Translations under genes and position numbers: made by a program
Origin: Geitlerinema sp. PCC 9228
GTDB lineage: Bacteria > Cyanobacteriota > Cyanobacteriia > Cyanobacteriales > PCC-9228
Direction: 5' to 3'
Length of the DNA stretch: 32,283 nt
Assembly (NCBI RefSeq): GCF_001870905.1
Contig: NZ_LNDC01000171.1
Coordinates: 1 to 32,283 of the forward strand
The notes under the pieces: model-generated
Databases searched by the model: none
Told to the model about the DNA's origin: nothing
The model's input: only the letters and a program-made list of their open reading frames with translations
Shown here: positions 9,750 to 16,115 of the stretch, one piece after another
Layout: the number at the start of each line of letters is the position of its first letter
How positions within the stretch are numbered: position 1 is the first letter of the stretch

Positions 9750-10517
9750 ATGTTTCAATTAAAATCAAAAACCATGAAAGATATATATTTCGTGGTTCGA
9801 CATCCAGAAATTATATTTGGTAAAAGCAAATATTTATTTATTTTTAGCCATATGAGAAGCCGTTCTTCCTTGCTTTCTCATATCTTGGGAAGCAATCCCA
9901 GCATTTGTGGTTATCGGGAATTACACAAATCTTATCTCAATACCATGGATTTGGCCAACATGCGCATCCAACTATCCCGAGAGTTAAGCGTCAATATCGA
10001 CAATAAATATTTGTTAGACAAAATCCTTCATAACAATTGTCTGATTGCTCCAAAAATTTTTAAAATTGCCCAGCCCAAAGTTCTTTTTTTATTAAGAGAA
10101 CCCCGGGGAACCATTCAAAGCATTACCCACTACATGGGATATTTTCGGAAAAAAAACAAATATCAAAATCCCCAAGAGGGATTGACCTATTATTGCGACC
10201 GACTAGCGTGTATTAAAAATTATGCCCAGGAAATGGACTGCGACTCTTTCTTTTTAGATTCCGACGATATCATCAACAATACAGATACAGTTTTAGCAGA
10301 ATTATCTAACTGGCTGCAGCTTGAGGTTCCCTTAGAGCAAAACTATCAAACTTTTCAAAAAACTGGAAAAGCCGGTCACGGAGATGCCTCACCAGCCATT
10401 CAAGCAGGGACCGTGCAAAAAACTTCCCAAAGTTCGGAAATAGAAGTATCTGAAGAAATTGTAAAACAAGGACAAATGTCCTATCAAAGCTGTAAAGAGG
10501 CAATTTTAAGGAAATAA
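9750..10517 (+). CDS. Sulfotransferase-like protein
   Basis: 255 aa from the preferred ATG at 9750, which has AGGA eight bases upstream; frame-compatible starts at 9678 (TTG) and 9687 (ATG) exist but give unrelated, HIP1-derived residues. The N-terminal core has the 5'-phosphosulfate-binding-like loop SHMRSRSSLLSHILGSNPSI (about 33-52), where the usual GxPRSGTS is changed to HMRSRSS. The second PAPS-binding-like strand is VLFLLREPRGTIQSITHY (about 135-152), with the conserved Arg and Ser. The C-terminal part is charged and low in complexity. A cytosolic sulfotransferase fold is likely; substrate unknown. The gene is clearly richer in A and T than its neighbours, stands alone and looks recently acquired. 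Confidence 0.7.
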   Translation: MFQLKSKTMKDIYFVVRHPEIIFGKSKYLFIFSHMRSRSSLLSHILGSNPSICGYRELHKSYLNTMDLANMRIQLSRELSVNIDNKYLLDKILHNNCLIAPKIFKIAQPKVLFLLREPRGTIQSITHYMGYFRKKNKYQNPQEGLTYYCDRLACIKNYAQEMDCDSFFLDSDDIINNTDTVLAELSNWLQLEVPLEQNYQTFQKTGKAGHGDASPAIQAGTVQKTSQSSEIEVSEEIVKQGQMSYQSCKEAILRK

Positions 10518-10821
10518 TTTCGACTTTTGATTTTTATATGGGCAATTATTTATTACGTATAGTATGAGCTTTTCTACAATCAAGAAATCATGGTAACTGG
10601 GATAGTGGGGATTTTGGGTTGGCTTGCCAGCAAATGCCAGTGGCGAGCGTATTGGTTTTTTGTCAATTTTCTTTTTTTATGATAACGTGATAAGATTGAC
10701 CATTGCTTGGCGTGTCTGAGTGGTTTCCAGAAAGTAGGTCCGCCAAGCACCCTCCTATTCTAAAAACTGATAGCTAGCTTTCACAACCCTGCCGGGGAAG
10801 CTTCCGTTTTTTTGTTTTGCT
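10518..10821. other. 304-bp gap between the sulfotransferase-like gene and trx
   Basis: AT-rich in its first half with no open frame worth calling. The second half holds two structured elements described separately: a 9-bp stem with a 28-base loop (10704-10749) and a terminator-like hairpin just before the thioredoxin start (10793-10813). Confidence 0.6.
10704..10813 (+). ncRNA. Candidate structured leader or small RNA upstream of trx
   Basis: A perfect 9-bp stem TGCTTGGCG/CGCCAAGCA (10704-10712 with 10741-10749) is followed by a pyrimidine-rich, apparently unpaired stretch starting ACCCTCCTATTC, and then by a hairpin (10793-10806, CGGGG-AAGC-CTTCCG type with G-U pairs) plus seven T residues (10807-10813). 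Stem, open pyrimidine stretch, terminator is the general layout of the cyanobacterial small RNA Yfr1, which is known to lie upstream of trxA in several genomes. However, the diagnostic Yfr1 core ACTCCTCACAC is absent, so this is only a candidate. It could equally be an attenuator in the trx leader. Confidence 0.3.
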
Positions 10822-11136
10822 ATGATTACCATTAACGACAGCGATTTCGAGCAAGAAGTATTAAAAGCCGACCAACCGGTACTCGTCTATTTTTGGGCAT
10901 CCTGGTGCGGTCCTTGCCGTCTTATGTCTCCGATTATGGAGCAAATTGACAGCGAATACGGCGATCGCCTCAAGGTAGCCAAAATGGAAGTCGATCCCAA
11001 TCCCAACACCGTCCAAGCTTACCAAATCGAAGGGATTCCAGCTCTCAAGCTCGTGAAAAATTCCGAGGTAGTAGCTTCCTGGGAAGGTGCTATGCCCAAA
11101 CAGCAAGTGGCCGATTGGCTGGCCTCGAATTTGTAA
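10822..11136 (+). CDS. Thioredoxin
   Basis: 104 aa, standard thioredoxin length. Active site W28-C29-G30-P31-C32 within YFWASWCGPCRLMSP, and the cis-proline loop EGIPALKLV (about 72-80). It reduces disulfides in cytosolic target proteins. It departs from canonical TrxA in the tail: SWEGAMPKQQVADWL replaces the usual G-x-x-x-K/R-x-x-L end. The ATG lies eight bases after a run of seven T residues and has no Shine-Dalgarno sequence, so translation may use another route or depend on the leader. The TAA stop is followed at once by an octamer tandem array. The downstream aminotransferase is in the same direction, but the two arrays between them argue against tight coupling. Confidence 0.95.
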   Translation: MITINDSDFEQEVLKADQPVLVYFWASWCGPCRLMSPIMEQIDSEYGDRLKVAKMEVDPNPNTVQAYQIEGIPALKLVKNSEVVASWEGAMPKQQVADWLASNL

Positions 11137-11224
11137 GCATCGGAGCATCGGGGCATCGGGGCATCGGGGCATCGGAGCATCGGAGCATCGGGGCATCGGG
11201 GCATCGGAGCATCGGAGCATCGGA
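11137..11224 (+). repeat. Octamer tandem array GCATCGGR, 11 units
   Basis: Eleven uninterrupted 8-bp units, each GCATCGGA or GCATCGGG, begin at the first base after the thioredoxin TAA stop. The order of last bases is A G G G A A G G A A A. Because 8 is not a multiple of 3, all frames stay open and produce spurious reading frames with period-8 peptides. Confidence 0.97.
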
Positions 11225-11242
11225 GAAAACAACCAATTATAT

Positions 11243-11443
11243 CTCCCAAGCTCCCACGCTCCCAAGCTCCCACGCTCGGTACGCTCCCACGCTCGGTACG
11301 CTCCCACGCTCCCAAGCTCCCACGCTCCCACACTCCCAAGCTCCCAAGCTCCCAAGCTCCCAAGCTCCCACACTCCCACGCTCCCACGCTCCCACGCTCC
11401 CAAGCTCCCACGCTCCCAAGCTCCCACGCTCGGTACGCTCCCA
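11243..11443 (+). repeat. Octamer tandem array CTCCCAAG/CTCCCACG, about 25 units
   Basis: About 25 units of CTCCCAAG, CTCCCACG or CTCCCACA, with three 9-bp variants CTCGGTACG at units 5, 7 and 24. It starts after the boundary TATCTCCCA and ends 50 bp before the aminotransferase ATG. The array is strand-asymmetric (C-rich on the plus strand) and open in all frames on both strands, so annotation pipelines will call false proteins rich in GSLGAWE- or APTLPSS-type repeats. The same repeat, inverted, is at 2167-2207. Confidence 0.97.
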
Positions 11444-11493
11444 CTCCCCATCCTCAACTGCGACCAACCACCCTACCCAAACGCAACCCAACC

Positions 11494-12666
11494 ATGCAAT
11501 TTGCCAAACGGATAGAACCCTTACGCTCGAATGTCTATGCCGACATGGATAACGCCAAAGCTAGGGCGAGAGCTGCCGGCATGGATATTATTGACCTAAG
11601 TTTGGGATCGTCCGATCTACCAGCATCCAGTCATGCTACCGAAGCGATCGCGCGATCGCTAGACGATCCCAGCACCCACGGTTACACTTTGTTCCACAGT
11701 ACCAAAGAATTTCGGGATACCATTGCGCGGTGGTACACCCAAAAATACGGCGTGGAAGTAGACCCGGAAACCGAAATCATGCCGCTGATTGGCTGTCAGG
11801 AAGGCACCGGTCACCTACCTTTGGCTTTGCTCGATCCCGGTGATTTTGCCCTATTGCAAGACCCCGGCTATCCTTCCCACTACGGCGGCGTTTATCTAGC
11901 CAGCGGTCACGTCTATCCCATGCCGACCTTAGAAGAAAACCAATTTTTGCCCGTGTTGGAGGATATTCCCCAACAAGTCCTCGATCGGGCGAAAATGATG
12001 GTGTTGAGCTATCCCCACAATCCCACCACGGGGATTGCCCCCCTCAGTTTTTTTGAAAAGGCGGTACGGTTTTGTCAAGAGCATAACCTGGCTTTGATTC
12101 ATGATTTTCCTTATGCCGATATGGGCTTTGGGGAAGTGGAAATTCCCTCCATATTGCAAGCCGATCGCGCCAAAAGCGTTTCCATTGAATTTTTCACCAT
12201 GTCAAAATCCTATAATATGGGGGGATTTCGCGTCGCCTATGCCATTGGCAACCAGGAGCTAATTTTGGCATTGCGGCAAATCAAAGCCGTTATTGATTTT
12301 AACCAGTATCGCGGAATTATCAACGGCGCGATCGCAGCTTTAACCGGTCCTCAAGAAATCATTCAAAAGACCGTCGATACCTTCCGGCAGCGTCGCGATG
12401 TGTTTGTCAATGCCATGCACCGCATTGGCTGGCAAGTTCCCAAACCTGCCGCCACCATGTACGTCTGGGCAAAATTACCCGAACGTTGGCAAAACGACTC
12501 CATGGGATTTACCACCAAAATGGTAGAAAAAGTTGGCGTGGCAGCCGCTGCCGGTTCGGGATACGGACCCAGTGGCGAAGGATACGTGCGATTTGCCTTG
12601 GTACAAAATACCGACGTTTTAGAAGAAGCCGTACGCCGAATAGACCGTTTTCTCCAAATCGCATAA
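11494..12666 (+). CDS. PLP-dependent class I aminotransferase (LL-diaminopimelate aminotransferase-like)
   Basis: 390 aa, normal length for the AAT-I fold. PLP lysine K238 in FFTMSKSYNMGGFRVAYAIG. The substrate/PLP asparagine is N176 (YPHNPTTG), with the cofactor aspartate at D204 (LIHDFPYADMGF). The phosphate-binding loop is GCQEGTGHLPLALLDPGD (about 100-117). The C-terminal Arg lies in EGYVRFALV. The sequence resembles the bacterial aspartate/LL-diaminopimelate aminotransferase group, but fold-type I specificity cannot be read from motifs, so the substrate stays open. The start ATG (11494) follows the repeat array by 50 bp, with no clear Shine-Dalgarno sequence. A strong terminator lies 44 bp after the stop. 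Confidence 0.9.
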   Translation: MQFAKRIEPLRSNVYADMDNAKARARAAGMDIIDLSLGSSDLPASSHATEAIARSLDDPSTHGYTLFHSTKEFRDTIARWYTQKYGVEVDPETEIMPLIGCQEGTGHLPLALLDPGDFALLQDPGYPSHYGGVYLASGHVYPMPTLEENQFLPVLEDIPQQVLDRAKMMVLSYPHNPTTGIAPLSFFEKAVRFCQEHNLALIHDFPYADMGFGEVEIPSILQADRAKSVSIEFFTMSKSYNMGGFRVAYAIGNQELILALRQIKAVIDFNQYRGIINGAIAALTGPQEIIQKTVDTFRQRRDVFVNAMHRIGWQVPKPAATMYVWAKLPERWQNDSMGFTTKMVEKVGVAAAAGSGYGPSGEGYVRFALVQNTDVLEEAVRRIDRFLQIA

Positions 12667-12710
12667 CCAACATCAAAACGATGGTATCAAACAATGGTTT
12701 CGCCTGATGA

Positions 12711-12738
12711 AGGGGGTCTTTTGAGACCCTCTTTTTTT
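12711..12738 (+). terminator. Rho-independent terminator after the aminotransferase gene
   Basis: Eight-base-pair stem AGGGGGTC/GACCCTCT (one G-T pair) with the six-base loop TTTTGA, running into seven T residues. Confidence 0.92.
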
Positions 12739-12941
12739 GTAGCTCGGCTATGAGCAACCAACCGTGCCTGGCAAAACGCAACAATTCCCCATGTAGGCTA
12801 TACGGTCGTGCGCAAAAAGATATCTATGATTAAATGAAAGAAGATAGCCTCCCGATTTTGGAAATCTGCAGCGATTCCTTGGCAACAGCAGCCCGGACTG
12901 CGGTTGTTGGGTAGCTCAAGACACCCAAACGCCCATGAAAG

Positions 12942-12999
12942 AAGTCAGCCCCCCTAGATGAAGCACGGGGGCTTCATGCCTCCAGCTTCCAGTAGCTGA
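12942..12999. repeat. Nested palindrome, possible transposon end
   Basis: An outer pair GTCAGC (12943-12948) and GCTGAC (12994-12999) encloses a GC-rich hairpin in which GAAGC pairs with GCTTC around ACGGGG, and CCCCCC can pair alternatively with GGGGG. The minus strand (AAGCCCCCGTGCTTC...) looks like the end hairpins of cyanobacterial IS200/IS605-type elements. This is recognition by appearance only. Confidence 0.4.
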
Positions 13000-13023
13000 C
13001 CAGCCGAAGTCTTAACGAACTGA

Positions 13024-13086
13024 CTACATTTTTCAGGTCATGGCACCTACAAATGCTTTCGGTGTTGGTCGCCCTGCCGTTAACGG
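13024..13086 (+). pseudogene. Possible decayed C-terminal end of a TnpB-like gene
   Basis: A short open stretch reads DYIFQVMAPTNAFGVGRP and then a stop (TAA). In the TnpB group represented by the fragment at 15550, the protein typically ends with a stretch of the type YNI-x-x-x-x-P-NAFG-x-G. The match is short, so this is only a possible relic. Confidence 0.25.
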
Positions 13087-13205
13087 TTAAACCGCCCTAT
13101 CAGGGGGAAGGCAGTACCGTTAGCCCCACCAGCCCTAACAACATGGGCGAGGAAAACATTACCCGTTTGACGGAGATTCCCATGTCAACTTTGGTTTTTG
13201 TCCGA

Positions 13206-13327
13206 TCCCATTTCCTGAATAGTCTGCAAGAAATAATAGGAGCATTTTTGTAGGGGCGCAACGCGCGATCGCCCTTACCATAGAAATCGGGGAATCCTCA
13301 AAAAATCATTGTTTTTGAGAAATGGGA
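13206..13327 (-). mobile_element. MITE-like element, family 1, copy C
   Basis: 122 bp bounded by the imperfect inverted repeat TCCCATTTCY...RGAAATGGGA. Its reverse complement aligns along most of its length with the copies at 14697-14815 and 31971-32091: end motif, an A-rich stretch with CAATGATT, a central GGGGCG/CGCCCC palindrome, then AAATGCTCCTATTATTTCTTGCAGACTATTCAGGAAATGG. It is too short to code for a transposase. Confidence 0.75.
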
Positions 13328-13442
13328 TTAGACACCAACAAGCGGCCACTGGACCCAGCGCATCCGGGGAAAGCTTGGCGACTCCTGGCGCTAAAGCGAC
13401 AGGGCTTGCAAACGTATCGAAGATTTTCCGTGAGAGGTGAGG

Positions 13443-14270
13443 ATGGCCAGCACTGCGTCAATTCGACAGCGACGACTTATACGCAAGAGAAAAAGACTGC
13501 GCGCTCAGCGGCGTCGCCAGTGGTTGCAATCCGGTTGGCGATTGCTGGTATCGATGGGGTTGGCTGCTGGTGTGGTATGGGCAACCACCTTGCCCAATTG
13601 GATGGTACAGAAACCGCAACAGCTGCAAATTCGCGGGTTGCGATTGCTCGGTCGGGAAGATATTCGCGAATTAGTCTCTTTGTCGTATCCCCAGTCCATT
13701 TTGCGCCTATCGCCAGAAGCGATCGCAGAAAAGATCGAAACCCATCCCCTGATTGCCGAAGCCAACGTATCCCGGGAATTATTTCCCCCTGCCATTGCCA
13801 TTTGGGTACGCGAACGCCAACCTGTCGCCGTCGCCAAAATCCCCCAATCAACCACCGCCGCCACCGCCGCCTCCGTTTCGCAATCGGTGGGATTGTTGGA
13901 TGCGGAAGGTCGTTGGTTTCCCCTCAAAGGGATAGCAGCGGATGCAGTGGAACTACCGGAACTAACCACCATTGGGTTCCCAAGCGTTTATCGTGCCCAC
14001 TGGCAACAAGTATACCAAGCGATCGCCGCGGCACCCTTTACCGTCCGCGAAATTCACTGGCAAAACCCCAACAATATTATCCTCAAAACCGAAATGGGAA
14101 CCGTTCATTTAGGTCCCTACCAAAAACAGTTCCGCCAGCAACTGCAACAATTAGAACGTTTGCGCCGACTCCCCAAACAAATTCCCGAAGCGCAAATTGC
14201 CTATATCGATCTGCGAAATCCGAACGAACCTGCTGTTCAACTAGCTTCTGGGGCATCTACAACCCCATAA
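13443..14270 (+). CDS. ftsQ: Cell division protein FtsQ/DivIB
   Basis: 275 aa from ATG 13443, with GAGAGG five bases upstream; the in-frame GTG at 13437 would add two residues. Layout: a very basic cytoplasmic N-terminus (RRLIRKRKRLRAQRRR), one membrane segment (about 30-50, LLVSMGLAAGVVWATTL), a POTRA-type domain (about 60-130) with LQIRGLRLLGREDIREL and the typical ILRLSPEAIAEKIETHPLI, then the beta domain with LLDAEGRWFPL and IAYIDLRNPNEPAVQL. FtsQ links early and late divisome proteins at the septum. Unusually, it is separated from ftsZ by 1.85 kb of repeats and transposon debris. Confidence 0.95.
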   Translation: MASTASIRQRRLIRKRKRLRAQRRRQWLQSGWRLLVSMGLAAGVVWATTLPNWMVQKPQQLQIRGLRLLGREDIRELVSLSYPQSILRLSPEAIAEKIETHPLIAEANVSRELFPPAIAIWVRERQPVAVAKIPQSTTAATAASVSQSVGLLDAEGRWFPLKGIAADAVELPELTTIGFPSVYRAHWQQVYQAIAAAPFTVREIHWQNPNNIILKTEMGTVHLGPYQKQFRQQLQQLERLRRLPKQIPEAQIAYIDLRNPNEPAVQLASGASTTP

Positions 14271-14372
14271 CTTTGGTTGGGATTTGGAAATCTCCCCACC
14301 GGTTCAACAACCCATTAAACAAATTAAACAATTGGCCATTGGTATAAGCAACATCTTAGGGTAGGTTGAAAC

Positions 14373-14395
14373 TCTCACGAATTCTATTCGTGAGA
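14373..14395 (+). terminator. Perfect hairpin after ftsQ, possible terminator
   Basis: Ten-base-pair perfect stem TCTCACGAAT/ATTCGTGAGA with loop TCT, followed by the T/C-rich TTCTCGTTTCC but no clean T run. It lies 103 bp past the ftsQ stop. Confidence 0.4.
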
Positions 14396-14444
14396 TTCTC
14401 GTTTCCGCTTCCTTGGGGGTGCCCAGATGGATTCGCTATGAGTT

Positions 14445-14564
14445 ATACAAAATCCGATATTGCTAAACCACAAACATAACCCGAACCGTCCCCCTTTACA
14501 AAGAAGACAACAGGGGGTTCTAACCCGCTTGCACGATCGGGGCTTGCCAGTACGGATTTGGTAT
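14445..14564. mobile_element. MITE-like element, family 2, copy D
   Basis: 120 bp with terminal inverted repeats ATACAAAATCCG...CGGATTTGGTAT and a central CCCCCT...AGGGGG hairpin. It shares ends and centre (CCCTTTACAAAG...CAGGGGG) with copy E at 25544-25675. No coding capacity. Confidence 0.65.
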
Positions 14565-14696
14565 TACTTCATCCCCGGTGCACAGGGACCCTCGACGAGC
14601 ATTTTTCCGCTTTAGTGCCTCGGCAAAAATGCTGTCAGCTTGGTTGCACAAACGGTGAGCCAACTTCAAGAATAAAGTCTTTTCGAGATTTGGTTC

Positions 14697-14815
14697 TACC
14701 ATTTCTAAAAAATAATGATTGTCTGGAATTTCCAAATCTCCCCGATAGGGGCAGTTCGCGAACCGCTCCTACCAAATGCCCCTATTATTTCTTGTAGACT
14801 ATTCAGGAAATGGTA
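14697..14815 (+). mobile_element. MITE-like element, family 1, copy A
   Basis: 119 bp from TACCATTTCT to AGGAAATGGTA. It shares ends, the A-rich start with AATGATTGT, the palindromic centre (AGGGGCAGTTCGCGAACCGCTCCT) and the distal stretch CTATTATTTCTTGTAGACTATTC with copies B and C. Confidence 0.8.
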
Positions 14816-15092
14816 TTACATGTTCGTATAATTGGGCGATGCGATGTTGAATCAAGTGCCAACCTCTCGAACCGCTGCTTCGGCGTAGCTCAGCCCAAGT
14901 TATAGGTGGTTGGGGAACTTTCACATCCGCTGGCACCGGATAAAATGATATACTACCCGCTCGCTCTTTTTAGGAATCGTACCTGCTTAACCACAAAGCC
15001 ATCACCGAAGGGAACGAGACTTGAAAAACCGTAGTTTCCCCATTTTATGAAATTTCCCCTGCTTTTCTAGATTCTAGTACATTGACTTGATT

Positions 15093-15999
15093 TTGACGGC
15101 GGCTAAAGCCGCAGGGGTTGCTTTTCATCCCGGCTGGGAAAGAGGCAGGGCTTTCAAGCTCCCGTCTTTTTTCGTAATCGCAGAAAATTTGGTAGAAATA
15201 GGTCAAGTCCTACCAAAAAAACAATGCCAAAAACGTTCCTGCGGCGTTGAACTGCTACTTCCTAATAGGTTGTCCTGCTGTGCTTTCAGGTGCATCCCCA
15301 CAAACGCTAGCCCAAGCAGCCAACTCCCCTTGTTGGCAAGGGAAGCGAACCGTATCCCGTGATTCCCTGCATCTATTTGGTTGCCAAGTCAACTTCCCTT
15401 ATTGTAGAAAAGGAAAGAGTTTGAGAGAGGTCTACGTAAAAATCTCTGCCTATCAAGGTGGGAATACAGCTGACCTCTCTTAAGGCATCGATCGGCAACC
15501 AACCCAATACCCATTGGCACTTCATCCATAATACTTTATAGGAAATAAAATGAAAGCAGCCATGTTTTTCGCTGTCCAGAAAAAAGAAGGCCGTAGCTGT
15601 AAGGGGTTGGTGTCATGCTGGTGGCGGGGGAAAAAAGCCACTAACAGAGCAGCACGGGGGATTGTCGGATTCTGTAAAGAAAACGGGATTGATACGCTGG
15701 TTTATGGGAACAATAAACGCCAAAAAGATGGTATCAATATAGGGAAACAGAACAACCAGGCGTTGGTTCGTATCCCATCCCAAAAGCTATGCCGCCGTCT
15801 CCAACAATTATGCTTGAATGGTGGCATTCGGTTGGTAGCGGCGGGAGAATCGTACACCTTCAAAGGTAGGCACCAAGCTGGGGATTGACCTCAGTGGCAC
15901 GTGCAGGGGCGCTGTGGCGTCGCCCATTAGGGGAAAGCTGACCCAACCAGGGTTTGCCCGACCTCAAGAAGCCTCGCCCTTGGTGGGTGGGGCGTGTCA
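15093..15999 (+). mobile_element. Decayed IS200/IS605-type element
   Basis: The left end is marked by TTGAC (15093-15097) followed by the hairpin GCGGC-TAAA-GCCGC (15099-15112). The right end is marked by the hairpin GCCTCGCCC-TTGGT-GGGTGGGGC (15971-15993) followed by GTGTCA (15994-15999). Hairpin-bearing ends instead of inverted repeats are typical of this superfamily. Inside is only a fragment of a TnpB gene (15550-15888); no TnpA is present. The element is internally deleted and cannot be autonomous. It ends 116 bp before the ftsZ start. Exact ends are inferred. Confidence 0.6.
15550..15888 (+). pseudogene. tnpB: TnpB (IS605 OrfB) fragment
   Basis: 112 aa. Residues about 35-105 are clearly TnpB: RAARGIVGFCKENGIDTLV, then GNNKRQKDGINIGKQNNQ, IPSQKLCRRLQQLC and GESYTFKG. 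This is the IS1341-like group, in which a G-x-N motif and an E-SYTSK motif mark the central RuvC region. The first RuvC segment, the C-terminal zinc finger and the last RuvC aspartate are all missing, and the frame stops shortly after the ESYT motif. TnpB proteins are RNA-guided nucleases encoded by transposons; this one cannot be active. The ATG at 15550 need not be a true start. Confidence 0.85.
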
Positions 16000-16031
16000 C
16001 CGTTGAAACCAGTTGCGACAAAGCCACCACC

Positions 16032-16081
16032 ACAAATGTAGGGGGAACCCCCCGTGGTTCCCCAACCCCCGTGGTTCCCCT
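16032..16081. repeat. G/C-rich palindromic and direct repeats before ftsZ
   Basis: Two direct copies of CCCCCGTGGTTCCCC, with GGGGGAACC upstream able to pair with either GGTTCCCC. The start CACAAATGTAGGGGGA also occurs inside the family 2 element near 25570. It lies in the probable ftsZ promoter or leader. Confidence 0.6.
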
Positions 16082-16115
16082 TGTTGATTTGTCGCTCGTC
16101 AATGAGCGCAGATTT

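Larger units (their letters stand above)
12740..13442. other. Repeat-rich gap between the aminotransferase and ftsQ
   Basis: About 700 bp with no convincing gene. It holds a nested palindrome (12942-12999), a short frame that may be the decayed end of a TnpB gene (13024-13086), and a 122-bp inverted-repeat element (13206-13327). The long open frame starting at 13322 is a shadow of ftsQ that begins inside the element. Confidence 0.7.
14271..16115. other. 1.85-kb non-coding gap between ftsQ and ftsZ
   Basis: In order: a hairpin (14373-14395), a family 2 inverted-repeat element (14445-14564), a hairpin AGCATTTTTCCG/CGGCAAAAATGCT (14598-14633), a family 1 element (14697-14815), about 270 bp in which I see nothing, an IS200/IS605-type remnant (15093-15999) with a TnpB fragment, and a G/C-rich repeat (16032-16081) containing two direct copies of CCCCCGTGGTTCCCC. 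No intact gene was found. Confidence 0.75.

Noticed and set aside
10700-10750. tRNA-like look (CTGAGTGGTT plus a closing stem)
   Set aside because: No anticodon arm, no T-loop consensus and no 3' CCA-type end; better seen as a simple long stem.
10700-10815. Assignment as Yfr1 small RNA
   Set aside because: Position fits, but the core ACTCCTCACAC is absent, so it was kept only as a candidate structured RNA.
11137-11443. Regular repeats suggesting CRISPR
   Set aside because: Units are 8 bp and directly adjacent, with no spacers and no cas genes.
10861-11552. Several open frames of 84-198 aa with repeated GSLGAWE- or APTLPSS-type peptides
   Set aside because: They are products of the two octamer arrays; a period of 8 bp keeps all frames open. 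No start signals, and they overlap real genes.
13322-14347. 341-aa open frame overlapping ftsQ
   Set aside because: It starts inside a MITE-like element and is a shadow frame of ftsQ with low-complexity composition.
15087-15483. Two overlapping open frames of 91 and 78 aa
   Set aside because: They lie in the left part of the IS200/IS605-type remnant and show no similarity to TnpB or TnpA that I can recognise.
15954-16115. 54-residue N-terminal extension of FtsZ
   Set aside because: The extra residues are encoded by the transposon right end and a G/C-rich repeat; the ATG at 16116 gives a plausible FtsZ start.
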